9,316 nt of DNA from Anaerolineaceae bacterium (GTDB taxonomy: Bacteria; Chloroflexota; Anaerolineae; Anaerolineales; Anaerolineaceae): positions 1-9,316 of the forward strand of contig PMIV01000063.1 of the NCBI GenBank assembly GCA_003158355.1, given 5' to 3'. Position 1 is the first letter of the stretch. Each line of letters starts with the position of its first letter. Under the pieces are notes generated by a model, which saw only the letters and a program-made list of their open reading frames with translations, ran no database searches and had not been told where the DNA came from. Position numbers and translations under genes: made by a program. Positions 1 through 6,354 of this stretch are shown piece by piece.

Positions 1-717
1 CTGAACGAAGAGTCTAGCCTCAATCGTGCCACCACTAATGTCGATGTCGTCATTTCAGCCGTGCAAGGCGGATCCGACATCATTATCGACGGGCAACTCG
101 CACTCGCCCGTGCCGCCCAGCGAAACGGTGTCAGACGGTTCCTGCCATCCGACTTCGCCCTCGACCTCTTCAAAGCTCCTCAAGGCGCGCCCATGTTTGA
201 CATGCGCCGGGAGGTTAATGCAGAACTCGACGCAATGGACCTTGAAGTCATCCATGTGCTCACTGGCGGTTTTATGGATACCATTCTCGATCCCCAAGCG
301 GCAAATATTGTCAATATACAGGAAGGGACCGCACACTACTGGGGCACCGGGGAAGAACCATTCAACTTGACCACGATTGACGACACAGCCCGCTTCACCT
401 CGAAGATTGCTGTTGATTGGAGCGTCTCAGGTGGCGTGTATGCCATTGCCGGTGCGGAGACGACTATGGGTCGCATCATCGACGACATAGCGCGCATCAG
501 TGACAGGTCACTCTCCTGCCACATTGATGGCTCAATCGACGAATTGCGAAATATCATCCGACAGAAGGCGAATCCCTGGGAAGCGATTGGGCTATGGTAC
601 TTCATCTCTATGCTCACCACCCCTCCGTTTATAGCCGTTGAAAACGGTCGCTACCCGGATCTGACCTTTACGAGCCTGGATGATTACCTTTCTGCCAACT
701 ACAGCATGGCACGATAA
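1..717 (+). CDS. NmrA/isoflavone-reductase-like NAD(P)-binding protein (5' truncated)
   Basis: The reading frame is open from base 1, so the true start and the N-terminal dinucleotide-binding glycine motif lie outside the window. The visible 238 residues begin in the middle of the Rossmann fold. A strand of the form NVDVVISAV is followed by a helix containing GQLALARAAQRNGVRRFLPSDFA, given here only as landmarks: the GVRRFLPSDF segment corresponds to the GVKRFIPSEFG block typical of NmrA-like and phenylcoumaran-benzylic-ether/isoflavone-reductase-like proteins of the atypical short-chain dehydrogenase group. Downstream, LTGGFMD and a DDTARF segment also fit this family. Such proteins are cytoplasmic and either reduce small molecules or sense NAD(P); the substrate cannot be read from sequence. 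The gene lies 103 bp upstream of the cupin gene in the same direction, possibly as one transcript. It is clearly more GC-rich than the genes beyond the IS element. Confidence 0.8.
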   Translation: MNEESSLNRATTNVDVVISAVQGGSDIIIDGQLALARAAQRNGVRRFLPSDFALDLFKAPQGAPMFDMRREVNAELDAMDLEVIHVLTGGFMDTILDPQAANIVNIQEGTAHYWGTGEEPFNLTTIDDTARFTSKIAVDWSVSGGVYAIAGAETTMGRIIDDIARISDRSLSCHIDGSIDELRNIIRQKANPWEAIGLWYFISMLTTPPFIAVENGRYPDLTFTSLDDYLSANYSMAR

Positions 718-820
718 GGCACAACTTCGCTATTCCCATCCGCTCCATTGGTATTGCCAGCCGCATCTGGTGTAACCGCTGGAGCGTAATCACATTTCAA
801 CGGCACAAAAGGAGAAAGCA

Positions 821-1333
821 ATGACTCAATTTCCAACCTCTTCGCAGCCCTATGTTCTACAAAACACCACATCCCCTGCCTACTGGAACGTTGGCATTCT
901 GTGGGTAATGCTGGCAACGGGCGATCAGACCGCAGGAAGTTATTCTTTGATGGAGGAATGGTGTCCAAAGGACTCAGGACCAACCCCTCACTACCATGAG
1001 CAGGATGAAGCGTTCTACATCATTGAGGGAACCATTACCTATATGGCGAATGGACAGCAAATGCAAGCAACGACTGGAGGCTTTGTCTCTATTCCGAAAG
1101 GAACCGTCCACAGTTTCCGCGTTGATAGCCAGAGCGCTCACATTCTCAATTTCTACGCTCCTGCTGGCTTTGAGAATATCATCCTAGCGCTTGCCGAACC
1201 TGCTGCAACGCGCACAATTCCACCGAAGGACCATCAAGAGCCTCAGCCTGATAGCCGCACACTGCTGGCCCTGTTTCTGCAACATGGTACGCACCTTGTC
1301 GAGGAACCTGACGTGCTTCGGCAAACTCTTTAA
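821..1333 (+). CDS. Single-domain cupin protein (quercetin-dioxygenase-like fold)
   Basis: A 170-residue protein with one conserved cupin barrel. Cupin motif 1 is at about residues 53-70 (GPTPHYHEQDEAFYIIEG), supplying candidate metal ligands His57, His59 and Glu63. Motif 2 is at about 86-101 (GGFVSIPKGTVHSF), supplying His97. All four ligands of the usual 3-His/1-Glu site are present, so a metal-binding enzyme such as a dioxygenase or isomerase is plausible, but the substrate is unknown. No signal peptide or membrane segment is seen, so it should be cytoplasmic. The start is well supported: AAAAGGAG at 807-814 lies six bases before the ATG. It follows the NmrA-like gene at 103 bp; the pairing of a reductase-like protein with a cupin suggests small-molecule or aromatic metabolism, which is inference only. 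Confidence 0.82.
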   Translation: MTQFPTSSQPYVLQNTTSPAYWNVGILWVMLATGDQTAGSYSLMEEWCPKDSGPTPHYHEQDEAFYIIEGTITYMANGQQMQATTGGFVSIPKGTVHSFRVDSQSAHILNFYAPAGFENIILALAEPAATRTIPPKDHQEPQPDSRTLLALFLQHGTHLVEEPDVLRQTL

Positions 1334-1676
1334 CCGCATCCAAATAACCTACAAGAAATAAGGTGAGTTGGTACAGCGAACGAGCTTGCTCAAGCTGATT
1401 TTCGAAATGATGTGAAAGTGATCCCGAAACAGCTTAACTTACCCAGGATTTCCCCAAATCTACCCGCTTCGCTGATGAATTCTGTCGACCAAATGACCTT
1501 TGGAGCTTGTGCCAGCTTGCCTCTGGCGATATGATGACTTTTTTCAGAGTTGCACCTATGTGATATTGTCAAAGCAATTACATTTAATTCAGTGAAAAAA
1601 GATTGTTGAAAAAGCCGAGATGGTGGTCGTAGTTTTATTATTGTCTTTAGACACAAGATTCAATGGAATTAATAAT
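1334..1676. other. Gene-free stretch between cupin gene and IS element
   Basis: About 340 bases with no convincing gene. A short inverted repeat, AGCTT-GCTC-AAGCT at 1383-1396 followed by GATTTT, could be a weak terminator for the cupin gene. An 88-codon minus-strand open frame at 1390-1656 has no recognisable domain or good ribosome-binding site, and I do not call it. The last part becomes AT-rich as it approaches the IS21 left end. It may be decayed sequence left by earlier rearrangement, but nothing here proves that. Confidence 0.5.
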
Positions 1677-1677
1677 T

Positions 1678-1723
1678 GGAAATTCCGGTGATATCGCACA
1701 CCCATTCCGGAGCATTGCGCACG
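1678..1723 (-). repeat. IS21 left-end repeat array (two 23-bp units)
   Basis: Read on the minus strand, 1701-1723 gives CGTGCGCAATGCTCCGGAAT plus three bases and 1678-1700 gives TGTGCGATATCACCGGAATT plus three bases. Each matches the right-end unit consensus of roughly YGTGCG-NAATG-N-TCCGGAAT. These are probable transposase-binding sites by analogy with the multiple terminal repeats of IS21. Confidence 0.75.
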
Positions 1724-1761
1724 GTCAGGAGAGGGAAAACACTGGTCGAAATTATTGTACA

Positions 1762-2511
1762 TCAGGTGTGCGATATAGTCCGGAATCCTCTCAGTTTTCT
1801 TTGGGAATCTCCTAACAAATTCAGTCGATAGGCATTGTGAATGGTACGATCCAGGATGGCATCTGCCAGAGTTGGGTCTGGGAAGCGGGCGTGCCAATCT
1901 GAGACCGGCACTTGCGAGACAATGATGGTAGCAGATCTACCAAAGCGATCATCGAACACTTCCAACAAATCCTGAGCTGCAGACAACTGAATAGGGTCAC
2001 GCATCCAATCATCCAGAATCAACACATCGGTTCTGGATAAAGAACGAAGCAAGTTGAGATAAGAATCCTCCTGCCGGGCATGATTGAGAGTAAGCAGAAA
2101 ACGGGCAGTACGCAGGTAACGGACTGAATAACTCGATCTGCAGGCTGCCACTCCCAGAGAGCAAGCCAGGTAAGATTTTCCGGTACCGGTAGCTCCCTCA
2201 ACGAGGATATTGAGTGCTTTGTCCACCCAATTGCACTGAGCAAGTTCAAGAACCAGACTGCGTTCCAAACCTCGCTCAGGGGAGAAATCCAGGTCCTCCA
2301 CAGTGGCTTGCATGGGAAACTCCGCCTGTTTCAGACGCCGCTGGGTACGGCTGTCCAAACGGCGGTTACATTCCAGATCCACCAATAGAGACAAACGATC
2401 TTCAAAAGACAATTGGGCATATTGAGGGTTGGAAACCTGTTCACGCAGGCCCTCACGGAAAGCGGGTAATCGTAACTGCAGTAGTTTATCCATCAGTGTT
2501 TGTGAGATCAT
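1762..2511 (-). CDS. istB: IstB-like AAA+ ATPase, IS21 transposition helper
   Basis: A 249-residue protein of the usual IstB length. The N-terminal part carries the helical segment typical of the family. Walker A is at residues 106-113 (GATGTGKS) and Walker B at about 163-169 (VLILDDW). The C-terminal region around DAILDRTIHNAYRLNLLGDSQRKLRG corresponds to the family's sensor/arginine-finger part, where DRxxHNAYRI and GESMRK-like strings are usual. IstB assembles on target DNA with ATP and recruits or stimulates the IstA transposase. The start codon overlaps the istA stop as ATGA at 2508-2511, giving translational coupling. The final ~8 codons run through a copy of the IS terminal repeat at 1767-1786. 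The frame is intact. Confidence 0.93.
   Translation of the reverse strand: MISQTLMDKLLQLRLPAFREGLREQVSNPQYAQLSFEDRLSLLVDLECNRRLDSRTQRRLKQAEFPMQATVEDLDFSPERGLERSLVLELAQCNWVDKALNILVEGATGTGKSYLACSLGVAACRSSYSVRYLRTARFLLTLNHARQEDSYLNLLRSLSRTDVLILDDWMRDPIQLSAAQDLLEVFDDRFGRSATIIVSQVPVSDWHARFPDPTLADAILDRTIHNAYRLNLLGDSQRKLRGFRTISHT
1767..1786 (+). repeat. Opposite-orientation copy of the IS end repeat inside the istB 3' end
   Basis: TGTGCGATATAGTCCGGAAT at 1767-1786 is the near-exact inverse of the left-end unit at 1682-1700 (TGTGCGATATCACCGGAAT on the minus strand), differing by a two-base change and one indel. It has the orientation of the right-end units and overlaps the last codons of istB, which therefore encode a tail derived from the repeat. 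It can pair with the left-end unit to form a long stem with a loop of about 66 bases. Confidence 0.65.
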
Positions 2512-4058
2512 GAGAGGTTCCTTTCCGAATAGTATTCCGCTCCGCGGATATTCTTGTGAGTGGGGAGGCTTTCAATTGGAGCAGGAGGAGTCTGTTTTTG
2601 CAGGAAGACCAATTCCTGGACCACTGCCTTACATGAGAACACTTTAGCCTCAAAAACAGTTTGGCAGGCTTGTTCCAACAAAGGATGGCTATATTTCTTG
2701 GCCAGACTGAGGATACCCAAACAAGTTCGGTAAGCTTGTTGAGGAAACGCTCGCGATTGGAGAGTGGCTTTCACCATCGCGGCAGTATGAGGGCCAATAC
2801 TGTCTGCCCACTCGATCAATCTCTCTGAATTAATATCCTCCATAAATTGATGGTTGGCTGGCATGTGTTCACGCAAGGTGGAATAACGTCCGGGATGGAA
2901 GTTACGTGGATGGATCGCGACCGATTTCCCCTGATGGAAGATCTCCACCATTCTTTCTGTGGCGTGAATGTCTACTTTTTGGTGGATCAGGGTATATGGG
3001 ACTGAATACAGATGTCCTTCAAACTCTACATGGTAATCGATATGCACCGTGGCTGTTTTCCGCTCTGCATATTCATAAGGCTTTTCAGGCAAGGGTCGCA
3101 GGTTAGGTTGATCGATCTCTTCAAATTCCTGGCGACGTGAGCGGCCCACTGACTTCATGACTTTATTATTCAGTTGTTCCAATAGCTCTTTAATCGCCGC
3201 ATTGACTTCATGCAAACTAAAGAACTGGCGGTTTCTGAGGGGTGCGATTATCCAGCGTTCCACGTTTTGAACTGCGTTTTCGGCACTACTTTTGTCTTTT
3301 GGTTTTTTAATTCTGGCGGGTAATACTGCAAACTGGTAGTATTCAGCCAGCTCCTGATAAGCCAGGTTGACCCCTGGTTCATAGTAATTGGGCTTGGTGA
3401 CCCCGGTACGTAAATTATCAGGTATAACGATCTTTACCACGCCACCAAAATATTCCAGAGCCCTTACATGACCATTATTCCAATTGCACTGGTTTTCGCT
3501 GGCTTGCGCTTCTGCATAAATGTAATCACTGGCAGGCAAGGTGGCTACAAATACCGAAGCCTTGCTGATTTCACCTGTTTCTGGATTGACCACGGGGATC
3601 TTTAGCCCGACATAATCCACCTGCATTTCTTCACCACCCGTGTGTTCAATGTGTTTACTGGGTTCTATCTGGCTTTTCTTCCAGCGTTGGTAGTGTTCGC
3701 AATATTGGGAGTATTGATATCCTTCCGGGTATTTTTCTTTGTACTCCTGCCATAGCAGCTGCAGAGTGACCCCCTTCAACCGTTTCTCCTTTTGTACTGC
3801 TTCCCAGTCTGGCATGGGATATTCTCGCACTGAGGGCACAGCCTTCTGTTCAGGAAACAATTTCTGGTACAGTTCCTCTTCACCGATCTCTCCAAGCGGC
3901 CAGCTGACTCCGGCGGTCTCTGCCCTTTTCAAGTACTCACCAACCGTGCTGTTGGATATCTTACAAGCTCCGGCTATTACCCGATTGGATAACTTCGATT
4001 CAAATTTCAACCTCAATACTTCTGTGATTTTCTTCATGGTTAACCGTTTCTTGGCCAT
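2508..4058 (-). CDS. istA: IstA-like DDE transposase of IS21 family
   Basis: A 516-residue protein of normal IstA length. A helix-turn-helix occupies about residues 22-46 (SNRVIAGACKISNSTVGEYLKR), followed by a second DNA-binding linker and an RNaseH-like integrase core. The candidate catalytic triad is Asp148 (QVDYVG), Asp214 (IPDNLRTGV) and Glu260 (KDKSSAENAVQNVERWI). The C-terminal beta-barrel region contains HLYSVPYTLIHQKV, typical of IS21 transposases. The start is supported by AGGAGG on the minus strand at 4065-4070, six bases before the ATG. It catalyses excision and insertion of the element together with IstB, with which it overlaps by four bases. No stop or frameshift is seen, so the transposase is probably active. 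Confidence 0.95.
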   Translation of the reverse strand: MAKKRLTMKKITEVLRLKFESKLSNRVIAGACKISNSTVGEYLKRAETAGVSWPLGEIGEEELYQKLFPEQKAVPSVREYPMPDWEAVQKEKRLKGVTLQLLWQEYKEKYPEGYQYSQYCEHYQRWKKSQIEPSKHIEHTGGEEMQVDYVGLKIPVVNPETGEISKASVFVATLPASDYIYAEAQASENQCNWNNGHVRALEYFGGVVKIVIPDNLRTGVTKPNYYEPGVNLAYQELAEYYQFAVLPARIKKPKDKSSAENAVQNVERWIIAPLRNRQFFSLHEVNAAIKELLEQLNNKVMKSVGRSRRQEFEEIDQPNLRPLPEKPYEYAERKTATVHIDYHVEFEGHLYSVPYTLIHQKVDIHATERMVEIFHQGKSVAIHPRNFHPGRYSTLREHMPANHQFMEDINSERLIEWADSIGPHTAAMVKATLQSRAFPQQAYRTCLGILSLAKKYSHPLLEQACQTVFEAKVFSCKAVVQELVFLQKQTPPAPIESLPTHKNIRGAEYYSERNLS

Positions 4059-4134
4059 GCCGACCCTCCTTGTTCCTCAAGGAAATAGCATGCCATATTT
4101 TGGGATTAACCAGTGTTTCTCTCTACCCCAAAAG

Positions 4135-4219
4135 TGTGCGGAATGGTCCGGAATCACTGTGCGGAATGCCCCGGAATCGCCGTGCGGTTTACTCCGGAAT
4201 CACTGTGCGGAATGCCGCA
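4135..4219 (+). repeat. IS21 right-end repeat array (three 23-bp units plus a partial unit)
   Basis: Direct tandem units lie at 4135-4157, 4158-4180 and 4181-4203, with a 16-base partial unit at 4204-4219. Each begins YGTGCGG and ends TCCGGAATCRC or similar (unit 2 has CCCCGGAATCGC). The spacing is exactly 23 bases, about two helical turns. They match the left-end units in opposite orientation and are likely IstA-binding sites. They lie 76 bases upstream of the istA start, so transposase binding could also affect its own promoter. Confidence 0.82.
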
Positions 4220-4325
4220 GATTTTGCAGAGATCAAGCCAACATGCTTATTGTGAAATATTTTATCTTTTAAATTCTAGCGATTGAATATTTTTTTACAA
4301 TTGCTAAAAAAGCAAATATTGATAC

Positions 4326-4354
4326 TTGACAATGACAATTCTATCTGTTAATAT
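4326..4354 (+). promoter_or_regulatory. Strong sigma70-type promoter of the sugar-nucleotide cassette
   Basis: A perfect -35 box TTGACA at 4326-4331 and a -10 box TAATAT at 4349-4354 are separated by the ideal 17 bases. Transcription should start near 4361, giving a leader of about 47 bases before the epimerase ATG. A LacI-type palindrome covers the predicted start point. The -35 box is part of a tandem TGACAA TGACAA at 4327-4338. Confidence 0.72.
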
Positions 4355-4359
4355 GTTTC

Positions 4360-4377
4360 TATGGTAACGATACCATA
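4360..4377. promoter_or_regulatory. LacI/GalR-family-type operator at the cassette start point
   Basis: TATGGTAACGATACCATA is an 18-base inverted repeat with a single central mismatch pair and a central CG step, the architecture typical of LacI/GalR-family operators. It begins six bases after the -10 box, so a bound repressor would block initiation or early elongation. The LacI-family gene starting at 8964 is an obvious candidate regulator, but the pairing is inferred from proximity only. Confidence 0.62.
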
Positions 4378-4407
4378 CAATCATATACGTTAAGAAAGGA
4401 TACATTT

Positions 4408-5460
4408 ATGAAGAACAACTCAACTGCGTTAACTACTCGTAAAAAAGACGATTTGATCCTTGTTACAGGCGCTGGCGGATTTATTGGCGGATCATTGGTT
4501 AGATATTTTCACAATCAAGGTTTCACTAATATCCGTGCTGTTGATAAAAAACCTCTGCCCATGTGGTACCAAAGGATCCCAGATGTTGAAAGTTTATCTC
4601 TGGATCTGAGTTATAGAGAAAACTGTAAACGTGCCGCCGAAGGAGCTTCAGAGGTTTATAACCTGGCCGCGGATATGGGCGGGATGGGTTTTATCGAACA
4701 TTTTAGAGTGGAATGTCTCCGCAGCATATTGATCAACACTCACATGATCGAAGCCGCTTATTGGGCAGGTGTCGATCACTATTTTTATTCCTCTTCTGCC
4801 TGTGCCTACAACACTAACCTGCAAAAAGATCCCAACGTCCGGGCGCTAAAAGAATCTGATGCATACCCTGCCATGGCTGAACGCGGATATGGTTGGGAAA
4901 AATTAGTTTCCGAAATGTTCTGTCAGGAATATTGGGCTGAACGCCACTTTAGAACTGCCATCGCGCGGTTCCATAATGTTTACGGCCCCAATGGCACATG
5001 GGATGGCGGCCGCGAAAAAGCGCCTGCTGCTTTGTCTCGCAAAGTGATTGAAGCCGTGGAAAAGAAAGATCACAATATCACAATTTGGGGTGATGGCAGC
5101 CAAACCCGCAGTTTCATGTTCATCGATGATTGTGTAAAAGGCATTGATATGATCATGCACAGCGATGACTTGATCGCGACCCCAATTAACCTGGGTACAA
5201 GCGAACTTATTTCTGTTGATAATCTTGTGAGCATGGTAGAAGATATCGCGGGAGTCAAATTGGAACGCCATTACGATCTGGATGCTCCTCGCGGTGTCGC
5301 TGGACGCAACAGTGATAACACCTTTATCAAACAAACCCTCGATTGGGAACCCAACACCCCCCTTCGAACAGGTATGGAAAAAACCTACAATTGGATCAAA
5401 CAACAATTTACTGACCGCAAAGCCGGGAAACCGACTCCTGCCGGTTACCACAACAATTAA
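4408..5460 (+). CDS. GDP-mannose 3,5-epimerase homologue (extended SDR family)
   Basis: A 350-residue extended short-chain dehydrogenase/reductase. The NAD-binding motif GAGGFIG is at residues 21-27. The protein closely follows the block pattern I recall for plant GDP-mannose 3,5-epimerase (GME, EC 5.1.3.18): NLAADMGGMGFI (85-96), SSACAY (129-134), YxxxK with Tyr161 and Lys165, RFHNVYGPNGTW (187-198), GGREKAPAA (200-208), WGDGSQTRSFMFIDD (227-241) and GRNSDN near the C-terminus. Cys132 and Lys204 align with the plant acid/base pair Cys145 and Lys217, so the whole catalytic set is kept. GME converts GDP-D-mannose to GDP-L-galactose and GDP-L-gulose. The start is supported by AAGAAAGGA at 4392-4400. 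It is the first gene behind a strong, operator-controlled promoter. A related NDP-sugar epimerase activity remains possible. Confidence 0.85.
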   Translation: MKNNSTALTTRKKDDLILVTGAGGFIGGSLVRYFHNQGFTNIRAVDKKPLPMWYQRIPDVESLSLDLSYRENCKRAAEGASEVYNLAADMGGMGFIEHFRVECLRSILINTHMIEAAYWAGVDHYFYSSSACAYNTNLQKDPNVRALKESDAYPAMAERGYGWEKLVSEMFCQEYWAERHFRTAIARFHNVYGPNGTWDGGREKAPAALSRKVIEAVEKKDHNITIWGDGSQTRSFMFIDDCVKGIDMIMHSDDLIATPINLGTSELISVDNLVSMVEDIAGVKLERHYDLDAPRGVAGRNSDNTFIKQTLDWEPNTPLRTGMEKTYNWIKQQFTDRKAGKPTPAGYHNN

Positions 5461-5488
5461 GGTTTCATTGCTTCCTCTCCTTTATGTC

Positions 5489-5524
5489 TGGTATTCCTGG
5501 TTGTCAGCTGAACCAGGAATACCA
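5489..5524 (+). terminator. Perfect 14-bp hairpin between epimerase and kinase genes
   Basis: TGGTATTCCTGGTT at 5489-5502 pairs perfectly with AACCAGGAATACCA at 5511-5524 around the eight-base loop GTCAGCTG. It begins 28 bases after the epimerase stop. No T-run follows, so it is not a classical intrinsic terminator. It could be a partial terminator, an mRNA 3'-end stabiliser that raises epimerase output relative to the downstream genes, or a protein-binding palindrome. Confidence 0.55.
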
Positions 5525-5559
5525 CCACGACCTCAAATTATATTCTGTCTGGATAATCC

Positions 5560-6354
5560 ATGACCCTTAATCTCCAACAAAAAATAACCCCAACAACCCA
5601 TATACCTTACCGAATGGCTTTCGCAGGTGGTTGGATCGACCAACCCTTGCTTTCAAAGCATAATCCACAACCGCCAGGGTCGATGGTGGTTGTATCTTTG
5701 AAGCCTGATGTCCAATTTTTAGATCGATGTGGCATGGGAACAAGCACTCGTAAAGTGGCAATGCAAATTTGGGGAAATGAATTACCAAAAAGAGAACCCC
5801 CAGCATTGATGCGCGAACTATATTCGGCAGAAAATGTTGGGAAATCAGCTCCATCAGGCTCCCAGGATATGGCTGGTATTATTTACCCTGGAATCAACCG
5901 TTTGGATTACGATTCAACCTTTGAGGGGGGGTATTTCCCGATCCATATTGAAACGAATAAGGATCCCGATGTGGTCAGTTGGTTAGAGAAAATGATCTCC
6001 ATCATGCCAGTGAACCAACGCCCGTTTGGATATGATCCATTACAAAAACAAAATCTCGATCCAACCTGGATCGAACGACTTGGTCAAACAGGTAAGGATT
6101 GTTTTAATGCTATAGTGACGAAGGATGCTATTGGTTTAGGTGCCTCAATGAATGAATGTATGGTCTGTTGGCAAAATATTTTGCCAAACACCGTCGTGGA
6201 TTCCAACATTGATGTCGATCTACTGGAAATATTATCTACTTATCAAAAACGTTATTATGGAGCAATGTATTCTGGATGTGGAGGGGGTTATCTTTATATT
6301 GTCTCAGACGAACCTGTTCCAAATAGTTTTAAAGTGGAAATAAGGATTGCGTAA
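5560..6354 (+). CDS. Compact GHMP-kinase-like protein, probable sugar kinase
   Basis: A 264-residue protein with the three landmarks of the GHMP kinase superfamily. Motif 1 is at 16-27 (PYRMAFAGGWID, compare RISFAGGGTD in heptose and fucose kinases). A short glycine-rich phosphate loop, GMGTS, is at 58-62. SGSQDMAGIIYPGIN at 99-113 has Asp103 as candidate catalytic base, as in GxQDQ-type sugar kinases. Motif 3 is at 234-245 (GAMYSGCGGGYL). The closest relatives appear to be D-glycero-D-manno-heptose-7-phosphate kinase or fucokinase-like proteins, usually about 320-350 residues; here the section between motifs 1 and 2 is much shorter. It would phosphorylate a sugar or sugar phosphate with ATP. 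An in-frame stop at 5554-5556 fixes ATG 5560 as the start; the ribosome-binding site is weak (GGATAA, 5551-5556). Its stop overlaps the next start as TAATG. The substrate is unknown, and loss of activity is possible. Confidence 0.7.
   Translation: MTLNLQQKITPTTHIPYRMAFAGGWIDQPLLSKHNPQPPGSMVVVSLKPDVQFLDRCGMGTSTRKVAMQIWGNELPKREPPALMRELYSAENVGKSAPSGSQDMAGIIYPGINRLDYDSTFEGGYFPIHIETNKDPDVVSWLEKMISIMPVNQRPFGYDPLQKQNLDPTWIERLGQTGKDCFNAIVTKDAIGLGASMNECMVCWQNILPNTVVDSNIDVDLLEILSTYQKRYYGAMYSGCGGGYLYIVSDEPVPNSFKVEIRIA

Larger units (their letters stand above)
1677..4219 (-). mobile_element. IS21-family insertion sequence (istA-istB), apparently complete
   Basis: The element consists of istA and istB on the minus strand, flanked by arrays of related 23-bp repeats in opposite orientation at 1678-1723 and 4135-4219. 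Two-gene istAB organisation with multiple terminal repeats is the hallmark of the IS21 family. The repeat arrays suggest outer edges near TG at 1677-1678 and CA at 4218-4219, which fits the usual 5'-TG...CA-3' ends. I could not find a matching target-site duplication immediately outside these positions, so the borders could be off by several bases or a rearrangement may have removed one flank. Both open frames are intact, so the element may be functional. It separates a GC-rich region on the left from a lower-GC sugar-nucleotide cassette on the right. Confidence 0.85.

Noticed and set aside
1390..1656. 88-codon minus-strand open frame in the gap before the IS
   Set aside because: No recognisable domain and no supported start; may be chance or decayed sequence.
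4135..4219. Tandem repeats considered as a CRISPR array
   Set aside because: Units are contiguous without unique spacers and match the opposite IS end; they are IS21 terminal repeats.
1656..4223. AGATT at both 1656-1660 and 4219-4223 as a target-site duplication
   Set aside because: The left copy is about 17 bases outside the apparent IS edge and the right copy overlaps the end; a five-base match is expected by chance.
3739..4272. 177-codon plus-strand open frame across the istA 5' end and IS right end
   Set aside because: Antisense to istA and running through the terminal repeats; no plausible protein features.
4903..5451. 182-codon minus-strand open frame within the epimerase gene
   Set aside because: It is antisense to a strongly conserved coding region and has no family features.
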